Both the position numbers and the translations under genes were made by a program. A stretch of 6,295 bases of DNA from an uncultured Bacteroidales bacterium. Lineage in GTDB: Bacteria > Bacteroidota > Bacteroidia > Bacteroidales > Marinilabiliaceae. Each line of letters starts with the position of its first letter. The first letter of the stretch is position 1. The notes under the pieces are model-generated. The model worked only from the letters and a program-made list of their open reading frames with translations, was not told where the DNA came from and made no database searches. Of the stretch, positions 1-5,249 are shown piece after piece. Where the stretch lies: assembly GCA_934725785.1 (NCBI GenBank), contig CAKVCS010000063.1, forward strand, positions 1-6,295, written 5' to 3'.

Positions 1-1374
1 TACATCAAGTGCCGTACCAAGGGTGGCATGATTGTGGACGTCTTCGGCATCGAGGCGTTCCTTCCCGGTTCGCAGATTGACGTCAAGCCCATCCGCGACT
101 ACGACATCTTCGTTGGCAAGACTATGGAGTTCAAGGTCGTTAAGATCAATGCCGAGTTCCGCAACGTTGTCGTATCTCACAAGGCTCTCATCGAGGCCGA
201 GCTCGAGCAGCAGAAGAAGGAGATCATCTCCAAGCTTGAGAAGGGTCAGGTCCTCGAGGGCACTGTCAAAAACATCACCTCTTACGGCGTATTCGTGGAT
301 CTCGGTGGCGTCGACGGCCTCATCCACATCACCGACCTCTCTTGGGGCCGCGTCTCCCACCCGGAGGAGGTTGTCTCCCTCGACCAGAAGATCAATGTCG
401 TCATCCTCGACTTCGACAACGAGAAGAAGCGCATCGCCCTCGGTCTCAAGCAGCTCACCCCACATCCTTGGGACGCTCTCGATCCCAACCTCAAGGTTGG
501 TGACCGCGTCAAGGGTAAGGTCGTCGTCATGGCCGACTATGGCGCGTTCGTAGAGATCGCTCCGGGCGTAGAGGGCCTTATCCATGTATCTGAGATGTCT
601 TGGTCTCAGCACCTCCGCAGCGCTCAGGACTTCCTCAAGGTTGGTGACGAGGTTGAGGCTCAGGTTCTCACCCTCGACCGCGAGGAGCGCAAGATGTCCC
701 TTGGCATCAAGCAGCTGCACCCGGATCCTTGGATGAACATCGAGGAGAAGTATCCCGTCGGTTCAAAGCACACCGCCATAGTGCGCAACTTCACGAGCTT
801 CGGCATCTTCGCAGAGCTTGAGGAGGGCATTGACGGCCTCATCCACATCTCCGACCTCTCTTGGACGAAGAAGATTAAGCACCCGAGCGAGTTCACCCAG
901 GTTGGCGCCAACATCGACGTCGTCGTTCTCGACATCGACAAGGAGAACCGCCGCCTCAGCCTCGGCCACAAGCAGCTCGAGGAGAATCCTTGGGATGTCT
1001 TCGAGACTGTATTCACCGTCGGCTCTGTCCATGAGGGCACCATCACCGAGATGGTAGACAAGGGCGCAATCATCGCACTCCCCTACGGCGTCGAGGGCTT
1101 TGCAACTCCTCGCCACCTCATCAAGCAGGATGGCACCCAGGCCAAGGTTGACGAGAAGCTCCCGTTCCGCGTCATCGAGTTCAACAAGAACCAGAAGCGC
1201 ATCATCGTCTCCCACTCTCGCACGTTCGAGGAAGGCAAGGGCGATGACAAGGAGCGCAAGCCGCGCGCAAAGAAGACCACAGCCAGCACTGGTTCCGCCG
1301 TCCGCAAGCAGGTTGAGGCTAAGGACGTCACCACTCTTGGTGACATCACCAACCTTGCAGCTCTCAAGGGTTAG
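1..1374 (+). CDS. rpsA: 30S ribosomal protein S1, 5'-truncated
   Basis: The frame is open from base 1, so the N-terminal part (roughly 140 residues, judged from usual Bacteroidota S1 length) lies outside the window; the ATG at 28 is internal. S1 binds mRNA on the 30S subunit and helps initiation, which matters most in Bacteroidota because they rarely use Shine-Dalgarno pairing. The visible part starts in the second S1 repeat (GIEAFLPGSQ, VVVSHKALIE). Four complete OB-fold S1 repeats follow, beginning near 247, 490, 751 and 1012; three of them carry the hallmark DGLIHI or EGLIHV followed by (D/E)(L/M)SW. A basic, low-complexity tail (KERKPRAKK) leads to TTLGDITNLAALKG. Ile codons are almost all ATC (about 31 of 36, one ATA), as expected of a highly expressed gene. 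The TAG at 1372 is probably not the ancestral end; see the next entry. Identity is very secure. Confidence 0.96.
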   Translation, partial: YIKCRTKGGMIVDVFGIEAFLPGSQIDVKPIRDYDIFVGKTMEFKVVKINAEFRNVVVSHKALIEAELEQQKKEIISKLEKGQVLEGTVKNITSYGVFVDLGGVDGLIHITDLSWGRVSHPEEVVSLDQKINVVILDFDNEKKRIALGLKQLTPHPWDALDPNLKVGDRVKGKVVVMADYGAFVEIAPGVEGLIHVSEMSWSQHLRSAQDFLKVGDEVEAQVLTLDREERKMSLGIKQLHPDPWMNIEEKYPVGSKHTAIVRNFTSFGIFAELEEGIDGLIHISDLSWTKKIKHPSEFTQVGANIDVVVLDIDKENRRLSLGHKQLEENPWDVFETVFTVGSVHEGTITEMVDKGAIIALPYGVEGFATPRHLIKQDGTQAKVDEKLPFRVIEFNKNQKRIIVSHSRTFEEGKGDDKERKPRAKKTTASTGSAVRKQVEAKDVTTLGDITNLAALKG

Positions 1375-1404
1375 CTTGAGGCCGCAGAGAAGAAGAACGA
1401 CTAA
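1375..1404 (+). other. In-frame coding remnant after the rpsA TAG stop
   Basis: Directly after the TAG at 1372-1374 the rpsA frame continues as LEAAEKKND and then stops at TAA (1402-1404). Its codons (CTT GAG GCC GCA GAG AAG AAG AAC GAC) match rpsA style, and the composition fits the charged end of a Bacteroidota S1. A single CAG-to-TAG change would give LAALKGQLEAAEKKND, a natural-looking C-terminus. Alternatives are a sequencing or assembly error, stop readthrough (TAG followed by C is a relatively leaky context in bacteria), or chance. Other genes here (STAS, helicase) also end in TAG, so general reassignment of TAG is unlikely. Confidence 0.6.
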
Positions 1405-1448
1405 TTTCTCATTTTGGGGAAGTTATTCCTATAAAATCTTCTGAGATA

Positions 1449-1496
1449 ACGAACTCTATACGGGTGTACATACCCCCGTATGGAGTTCGTTTTTTT
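1449..1496 (+). terminator. Rho-independent terminator after rpsA
   Basis: The arms 1449-1464 and 1475-1490 form a 16-bp stem with one G-T wobble (ACGAACTC/GAGTTCGT outside, ATACGGG/CCCGTAT inside) and a 10-nt loop. A run of seven T (1490-1496) follows. It lies 45 nt after the TAA at 1404 and separates rpsA from the STAS gene. Confidence 0.92.
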
Positions 1497-1524
1497 GATT
1501 ATTGCGCGGATTTTGTCACTTTTG
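1494..1524 (+). promoter_or_regulatory. Possible Bacteroidota-type promoter for the STAS-rnz unit
   Basis: TTTG at 1494-1497, a 19-nt spacer and CACTTTTG at 1517-1524 fit the TTTG/TAnnTTTG promoter pattern with one mismatch in the -7 element. The predicted start would leave a leader of about 60 nt before the ATG at 1590. The -33 element overlaps the T-tract of the preceding terminator. This is a pattern match only. Confidence 0.3.
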
Positions 1525-1589
1525 GACTTTTCCAACGTAGAAGTGTGCTGGTGACCAGCCATGTAACAGAATAACAAACTCAAGTTTCC

Positions 1590-1943
1590 ATGTCAAATTT
1601 CACTTCCGAGATCAAGGACGGCTACTCTATTATATATATGGAGGCAGACTCACTCGACAACCAGACGACAGCAGAGCTCCGATCAGAGCTTGTCTTGCTT
1701 GCTGGCAACGGCATCTGCAACATGATAATAGACCTTAGCAAGTGCCACTATTGCGACACGTCCGGGCTCAGCGCTATACTTATAGCGCACCGCCTTTGCA
1801 AAGATGGCGTGCTTATTCTTGTTGGTGTGTCTGCCGAGGTGTCGAATATTCTGTCAATCCAACGTTTTGATCCTGAGCTCATAATAGAGTCCGACTTGGC
1901 GGCAGCCGAGGAAAAGATGCGGGGTGTCATAACTCCGAAGTAG
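1590..1943 (+). CDS. STAS-domain anti-sigma-factor antagonist
   Basis: A 117-residue single-domain protein of SpoIIAA/RsbV type. These cytosolic proteins bind an anti-sigma kinase of the HATPase type when unphosphorylated and release the partner regulator; phosphorylation of one Ser switches them off. The diagnostic loop is visible as C-D-T-S-G-L-S at residues 55-61, with Ser58 at the expected phospho-site. It follows the beta strand MIIDLSKC (45-52) and precedes helix AILIAHRLC. The length is normal for a stand-alone STAS protein, and there is no membrane segment. The start at 1590 gives a complete N-terminal strand and sits after an A-rich leader with no Shine-Dalgarno sequence. The gene is 12 nt upstream of rnz and probably cotranscribed with it. 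No kinase, phosphatase or sigma-factor gene lies in the window, so the partner is unknown. Confidence 0.88.
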   Translation: MSNFTSEIKDGYSIIYMEADSLDNQTTAELRSELVLLAGNGICNMIIDLSKCHYCDTSGLSAILIAHRLCKDGVLILVGVSAEVSNILSIQRFDPELIIESDLAAAEEKMRGVITPK

Positions 1944-1955
1944 AGTAGTTTTTCA

Positions 1956-2849
1956 ATGGAGTTGACCATCTTGGGCTGCAATACAGCCGCCCCTTCACAT
2001 TCCGCCCAGGTTCTTTCTGTCGGCGGGCATCTATTTCTGATTGATTGCGGCGAGGGGACCCAGTTCCAGCTGCGCAAGTTCCACGTGAACATAATGCGGA
2101 TAGAGACCGTCTTTATTTCGCACAATCATGGAGATCATGTGTTTGGGCTCATAGGTCTGTTGTCGACAATGTCGCTATTATCGAGGTCCACCCCACTTTC
2201 GATATTCGCACCGCCGGAGGTTGAGGCTATTATGAAGCCGCTCATTGCGACGTATTGTGACAACATGTCATTCGCAGTCAGTTTCCACAGCCTGAGATTC
2301 GACAAACCGGAGGTCTTGCAGGGAATCCACTGCGCATACGTGAAGTCTATTCCTTTGCGTCACCGAATTGACACTTGTGGATTCTACTTCTGTGAATTAG
2401 CCAAAGAGCCCAACGTGAAGAAATCTGCCATATACAAGTATGGGTTGTCAATAGCCGACATTGTCTCGGTGAAAAATGGGCGGACTCTTTACGATGTCAA
2501 CGGTGAGGAGATCCCGCGCGCGGAGCTCGTGAACGAGCCTCCAAAGCCCCGCAGCTACGCTTATATATCAGACACTTCATATTTGCCACCAATTGTGAAA
2601 GACATAAGCGGCGTATCGCTGTTATATCACGAGTCGACGTTCCTTTCAGACCATCAGGAGCTTGCCATAAAGACGTTGCACTCCACGCCACGCCAGGCGG
2701 CATTGATTGCAAAAGAGGCTAACGCGGGCAAGCTGCTGCTCGGGCATTTCTCCAGCAGATATGGGGCGACTGACCGTTTTGAGGATGAGGCGCGAGCCGT
2801 CTTCCCTGACACGACAGCGGTCTACGACGGATTCAAGATAGTTTTTTAA
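1956..2849 (+). CDS. rnz: Ribonuclease Z (tRNA 3'-end endonuclease)
   Basis: A 297-residue short-form RNase Z (ElaC/TrnZ type) of the metallo-beta-lactamase fold. It cuts pre-tRNAs just 3' of the discriminator base so that CCA can be added or exposed. The full set of two-zinc ligands is visible: HNHGDH at 56-61 (H56, H58, D60, H61), His136 in PLRHRID, Asp206 in YISDTSY and His264 in LLGHFSSRY. The YHEST motif (224-228) supplies H225/E226, and HSTPRQAA (242-249) is another family signature. The N-terminal strand (MELTILGCNTAAP) and DCGEGTQ (30-36) are also typical, so the gene looks complete and active. The ATG at 1956 is 12 nt after the STAS stop; the start cannot move far without losing the first beta strand. 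Ile is often ATA or ATT, unlike rpsA. No terminator is seen just after its TAA. Confidence 0.96.
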   Translation: MELTILGCNTAAPSHSAQVLSVGGHLFLIDCGEGTQFQLRKFHVNIMRIETVFISHNHGDHVFGLIGLLSTMSLLSRSTPLSIFAPPEVEAIMKPLIATYCDNMSFAVSFHSLRFDKPEVLQGIHCAYVKSIPLRHRIDTCGFYFCELAKEPNVKKSAIYKYGLSIADIVSVKNGRTLYDVNGEEIPRAELVNEPPKPRSYAYISDTSYLPPIVKDISGVSLLYHESTFLSDHQELAIKTLHSTPRQAALIAKEANAGKLLLGHFSSRYGATDRFEDEARAVFPDTTAVYDGFKIVF

Positions 2850-2950
2850 CTTGCGGGACATTCTCGGTAGCAACAGGCCTAGACATTCACCCCAATAAAG
2901 GGGAACTGGCTATGTAAAAGCCGCCATTCGCAGAAAAATCACAAACAAAA
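2850..2950. other. Intergenic stretch after rnz without a clear feature
   Basis: This stretch contains no coding signal and no terminator. The only structure noticed is a 4-bp hairpin, CCCC-AATAAA-GGGG, at 2890-2903, with no T-run after it. The last ten bases (acaaacaaaa) form a T-rich tract on the minus strand that belongs to the terminator-like hairpin in the next entry. Confidence 0.5.
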
Positions 2951-2983
2951 CCTTATTATTCCGCACATTTGCGAAAAATAAGG
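2941..2983 (-). terminator. Terminator-like hairpin on the minus strand
   Basis: Bases 2951-2983 fold into a long imperfect hairpin: CCTTATT with AATAAGG outside, then TTC/GAA and GCA/TGC around a CATT loop, with one mismatch and one bulged C. Read on the minus strand it is followed by TTTTGTTTGT (2950 down to 2941), the layout of a Rho-independent terminator. On the + strand no T-run follows, so it would not end rnz transcription. It would end transcription coming leftward through the block at 2984-3393. Confidence 0.4.
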
Positions 2984-3380
2984 TTCAGCATGAAAAGAAG
3001 ATTACTTGGCATCGTTTATCTCGGCATCACAATTCTGACAATTGTGTGGGGCATGGGGCTTGAGTGTGAATCACCAAAGGCTATAAAAAGGAGCCGTTTG
3101 CCGCACCATAATTGGCCTGGACTGATAGTCTGCCCGCACTGTGGCGGGAGCATACCCATGCCACAGCCCCCCAAGCCTCCCAAGGGGCGGGGCGAACGCC
3201 TGACTCCGAACGGCAGCGGAATTCCTTGCGAAATGGTCAACGACTCGGTGCGTTGCGGACGCGACAAAGCGCAGCGACACAGGCATACGCACGGGCCCAG
3301 AGCCGAAGCGGAATCCGATGGCGTAAAGCCATTGCGCCATTGACGAGCCGCGAGAGTTTGAGTCTGATTGCGCACAAGCG
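2942..3380 (-). ncRNA. Hypothetical minus-strand RNA across the structured block
   Basis: A promoter-like pair on the minus strand (3417-3386) and a minus-strand terminator-like hairpin (2983-2941) bracket the hairpin-rich block, predicting a transcript of about 440 nt. I looked for the signature sequences of RNase P RNA, tmRNA and SRP RNA and found none. It contains one minus-strand ATG frame (3340-3071, 89 codons) without recognisable domains. Transcription is inferred from signals alone. Confidence 0.2.
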
Positions 3381-3393
3381 CGGAACAAATTAA
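2951..3393. repeat. Candidate structured intergenic element, possibly dispersed
   Basis: A GC-rich block unlike the AT-richer flanks. Long frames are open on both strands at once: + 2990-3343 and 3112-3393, - 3340-3071 and 3414-3016. No frame resembles a known domain, which suggests selection on the nucleic acid rather than on a protein. Several hairpins are visible: 3139-3166 (CTGTGGC/GCCACAG with an inner GGG/CCC), 3248-3280 (10 bp with one wobble and one bulge) and 3316-3342 (CGATGGCG/CGCCATTG). Two have competing partners: CCCGC 3133-3137 with GCGGG 3144-3148, and ATGGC 3318-3322 with GCCAT 3328-3332. Translations of this block resemble spurious small proteins I associate with Bacteroidales intergenic repeats, but that is an unverified impression. 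The edges are approximate. Confidence 0.35.
2990..3343 (+). CDS. Doubtful small ORF with N-terminal hydrophobic helix and CPHC motif
   Basis: I do not recognise this 117-residue reading frame. The first part looks protein-like: MKRR, then a hydrophobic stretch at residues 5-24 that could be a membrane anchor or signal, and a CPHCGG knuckle (C48, C51) with further Cys at 80 and 89. The second half turns into Pro-, Arg- and His-rich sequence of the kind produced by translating GC-rich non-coding DNA, and overlapping frames on both strands are equally open. The ATG at 2990 is preferred over the TTG at 2969 because the TTG lies inside the hairpin. It starts 141 nt after rnz with no evident promoter. 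It is more probably a by-product of the structured element than a gene. Confidence 0.2.
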   Translation: MKRRLLGIVYLGITILTIVWGMGLECESPKAIKRSRLPHHNWPGLIVCPHCGGSIPMPQPPKPPKGRGERLTPNGSGIPCEMVNDSVRCGRDKAQRHRHTHGPRAEAESDGVKPLRH

Positions 3394-3417
3394 AACCACA
3401 CTCGGGCCCTCCACAAA
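3386..3417 (-). promoter_or_regulatory. Possible Bacteroidota-type promoter on the minus strand
   Basis: Read on the minus strand, TTTG (3417-3414), exactly 20 nt and TTAATTTG (3393-3386) match the TTTG/TAnnTTTG arrangement with one mismatch. It points leftward into the structured block. The nearest minus-strand terminator-like signal is at 2983-2941. Confidence 0.3.
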
Positions 3418-3526
3418 ATGGAACTTGCGTAAACGACAGGATTTACGACACTAAACGAAGACTCCATTGCGTGGCTCGAGGCTAATATACAGCGGGGTGA
3501 CGAAACTCTCCATGCCTGAAGGTTGG
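3394..3526. other. Intergenic stretch before the 3527 terminator, no gene seen
   Basis: No convincing ORF. A small hairpin is visible (CGTAAA 3428-3433 with TTTACG 3442-3447, 8-nt loop), and the motif AAACGA occurs at 3431-3436 and 3453-3458. The sequence at 3492-3505 is complementary to the 3' arm of the following terminator. A small + strand RNA ending at about 3554 is possible, but I found no good + strand promoter for it. The stretch could equally be the end of a long rnz 3' untranslated region. Confidence 0.35.
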
Positions 3527-3554
3527 GGCGGGGCTTTCGTCGCCCCGCCTTTTT
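3527..3554 (+). terminator. Strong Rho-independent terminator with an alternative upstream partner
   Basis: GGCGGGGC (3527-3534) and GCCCCGCC (3542-3549) form a perfect 8-bp stem around a 7-nt loop, followed by five T (3550-3554). No T-run exists on the other side, so it acts on + strand transcripts: rnz readthrough or an unidentified small RNA. The upstream sequence GCGGGGTGACGAAA (3492-3505) can instead pair with 3535-3548 over 14 bp with one G-T, consuming the loop and 3' arm. Confidence 0.85.
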
Positions 3555-3750
3555 ATTGCGCGCTCGACTTGACAATATCCGAATTTTGACGGGTTCTCCA
3601 TAAGAAACACATTTGGGAGGCCTTTACCCAACATTTAATTGCCCACCTGACCAGCCCCAACACTCTCCGCCCAGAGCCAGCGCGCCCTTCGTCACAGCCC
3701 CAAAGGCAAACAAACAGCATGCAAACCATATGGTTAACAGGAAAAAACGC
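3555..3750. other. Upstream region of the helicase gene, no gene seen
   Basis: I see no gene here. A minus-strand frame covers 3849-3553, but its product has no recognisable domain and most of it is the shadow of the helicase leader. The sequence is C- and A-rich on the + strand (for example around 3640-3720) and ends in an A-run (3742-3747) just before the -7 element at 3751. Confidence 0.4.
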
Positions 3751-3758
3751 TAATTTTG
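3751..3758 (+). promoter_or_regulatory. Probable -7 element (TAATTTTG) for the helicase operon
   Basis: TAATTTTG is an exact match to the Bacteroidota -7 consensus TAnnTTTG. At the usual 17-23 nt upstream there is only a weak -33 candidate (around TGGTTA, 3731-3736), which is common because that element is poorly conserved. The predicted start near 3763-3766 leaves a leader of about 85 nt before the helicase ATG. Confidence 0.5.
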
Positions 3759-3848
3759 CCGCCAAATGCAGCGGCTCTTTCGCAAAAGAGGCGGTGCGGC
3801 TAAGACGGACAGCAAATATTAGTAACAGAGCACAAGACAGACAAGACA
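3758..3848 (+). promoter_or_regulatory. Structured 5' leader of the helicase mRNA
   Basis: GCCGC (3758-3762) can pair with GCGGC at 3771-3775 or with GCGGC at 3796-3800. CTCTTT (3775-3780) pairs with AAAGAG (3785-3790) around CGCA. The first and last pairings cannot coexist, and the first also competes with the CTCTTT stem at base 3775. The final part is unstructured and A-rich, with ACAAGACA repeated at 3832-3839 and 3841-3848 directly before the ATG and no Shine-Dalgarno sequence. If transcription starts at 3763 or later, the first arm is missing from the RNA. Confidence 0.3.
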
Positions 3849-5243
3849 ATGACGTTCGACGACCTGAACATCAAGAAATATTTCAAGACCAACCTGCGCG
3901 ACATGGGCCTGCGCGACCTCACGCTAATCCAGGAGCGCGCATACCCCGCCATAATGTCGGGACGCGACGTGATGGGCATAGCACAGACCGGCACAGGCAA
4001 GACCATAGCATACCTGCTGCCCGCCCTCAACCTGTGGAAGTTCTCACCCAAGCATGAGCCTCAAATACTAATTCTCGTGCCGACGCGCGAGCTTGTGGTC
4101 CAAGTGGTCGAGCAAGTCGAGAAGCTCACGAAAGACTGCGGTATCATGGTCGCAGGCGTGTGGGGCGGCGTGGGCATACAGCCGCAGGCGGCAAGGATAC
4201 GCGAGGGGGCCGACGTGCTCGTAGGCACGCCCGGCAGGCTCCTCGACATAGCCCTGCAGGGCCTGTTGCGCTTCGGCTCCATTCGCAGACTGGTGCTTGA
4301 CGAGGTTGACGAGATGCTGGAACAGGGCTTCCGCACCCAGATAGGCCGCGTGCTCGACCTCCTGCCCTCCAAGCGGCAGAACCTGATGTTCTCGGCCACC
4401 ATGAATAACGAGATTGAGAGCCTTGCCGACACATTCTTCAACAGCCCCATGAAAATAGAGGCTGCCCCAATGGGCACTCCGTTGGAGAACATACGTCAGA
4501 CGGTAATCGACGTCCCAAACTTCAACACCAAGATAAACCTTCTGACGCACCTGCTCTCGACAAGGGAGGACATGACGCGCGTGATGGTGTTCGTATGCTC
4601 AATAGCCATGGCTGACCTCGTGTATGAGAGACTCAGCAAAAGCCTGGCCACAGCCGAGGCGGACGGCGGACGCCACGTGACGCTGGACTACCTGCACTCG
4701 CGACGCACGCAAAGCCAGCGATTCAACGCGCTGCGGACATTCCGAGACGGCAAAACAGACGCACTGATAGCCACCGACCTCATAGCCCGCGGCATTGACG
4801 TGGACGGTGTGAGCCACGTCATATGCTTCGACATGCCGTTCGAGCCGGAGCAGTACATCCACAGGATCGGCCGCACCGGACGCGTAAGGCTGGCCGAGCC
4901 CACTGAAGGCGAGAGCGGAAGCACAATATGCGTGGAGGAGGGACACGCCATATCGTTCTGCACGCAGGCGGAGCAGGCCGCCCTGACGAACATAGAGGGG
5001 CTGATGAAAACGCAAGTGCCGCGCGAGGAGATGCCAGAGGGCGTGGAAGTGTCGGACTCCCTGATAGAGAGCGAGCTGCCAACCGTGAGGATGCGCAACA
5101 GCCTCACCGAGATAGACTCGACACCAGGCTCCGCATTCCACGAAAAGAGCGAGAAGAACAGGAAGGTGAACCACAGAGTATCGCACAAAACGCTGATGAG
5201 GCAAAAATATGGTAAGCCCATAAAACGCAGACCGAAAAAATAG
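3849..5243 (+). CDS. DEAD-box ATP-dependent RNA helicase (DEVD variant)
   Basis: A 464-residue superfamily 2 RNA helicase that uses ATP to unwind short RNA duplexes, with likely roles in ribosome assembly, mRNA turnover or cold growth. All core motifs are present in order: Q-motif glutamine Q28, motif I AQTGTGKT (45-52), Ia PTREL (78-82), Ib TPGR (127-130), motif II DEVD (151-154), motif III SAT (182-184), IV around VMVFV (245-249), V ATDLIARGID (308-317) and VI HRIGRTGR (338-345). Motif II has Val where Ala is usual, and the catalytic D-E and final D are kept. After residue ~390 there is an acidic linker and then a basic tail (430-464, ending KPIKRRPKK), a typical RNA-binding extension. It is closest in style to the RhlE/DeaD group, but I would not assign a symbol. 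Of 31 Ile codons 21 are ATA. It is first in a unit with the Lrp gene 6 nt downstream. The start at 3849 leaves a normal N-terminus before the Q motif. Confidence 0.95.
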   Translation: MTFDDLNIKKYFKTNLRDMGLRDLTLIQERAYPAIMSGRDVMGIAQTGTGKTIAYLLPALNLWKFSPKHEPQILILVPTRELVVQVVEQVEKLTKDCGIMVAGVWGGVGIQPQAARIREGADVLVGTPGRLLDIALQGLLRFGSIRRLVLDEVDEMLEQGFRTQIGRVLDLLPSKRQNLMFSATMNNEIESLADTFFNSPMKIEAAPMGTPLENIRQTVIDVPNFNTKINLLTHLLSTREDMTRVMVFVCSIAMADLVYERLSKSLATAEADGGRHVTLDYLHSRRTQSQRFNALRTFRDGKTDALIATDLIARGIDVDGVSHVICFDMPFEPEQYIHRIGRTGRVRLAEPTEGESGSTICVEEGHAISFCTQAEQAALTNIEGLMKTQVPREEMPEGVEVSDSLIESELPTVRMRNSLTEIDSTPGSAFHEKSEKNRKVNHRVSHKTLMRQKYGKPIKRRPKK

Positions 5244-5249
5244 CAGCGC

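Noticed and set aside
763..1215. A 150-codon minus-strand frame within rpsA, plus alternative + frames at 32-553 and 1100-1444
   Set aside because: They are shadows of the rpsA reading frame; the translations are low-complexity Ser/Arg- or Leu/Val-rich sequence with no domain.
1372..1374. Genome-wide reassignment of TAG as a sense codon
   Set aside because: The STAS and helicase genes here also end in TAG at natural family lengths, so a local nonsense change in rpsA is simpler.
2890..2903. CCCC-AATAAA-GGGG hairpin as a terminator for rnz
   Set aside because: The stem is only 4 bp and no T-run follows.
2951..3393. A MITE or IS remnant with terminal inverted repeats
   Set aside because: The two edges share only weak inverted similarity (TTCCGC followed by TTGCG-like sequence), no target-site duplication was found, and there is no transposase fragment.
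2941..3420. RNase P RNA, tmRNA or SRP RNA in the structured block
   Set aside because: I searched both strands by eye for the conserved RNase P core, a tmRNA tag coding region and the SRP tetraloop region and saw none.
3470..3554. A tRNA or known riboswitch before the 3527 terminator
   Set aside because: No TΨC-loop consensus, acceptor pairing or TPP, SAM or cobalamin core motif could be found; only the hairpin and its alternative partner are visible.
3553..3849. A 98-codon minus-strand frame upstream of the helicase
   Set aside because: No domain, Cys- and Leu-rich spurious look, and it overlaps the probable helicase promoter and leader.
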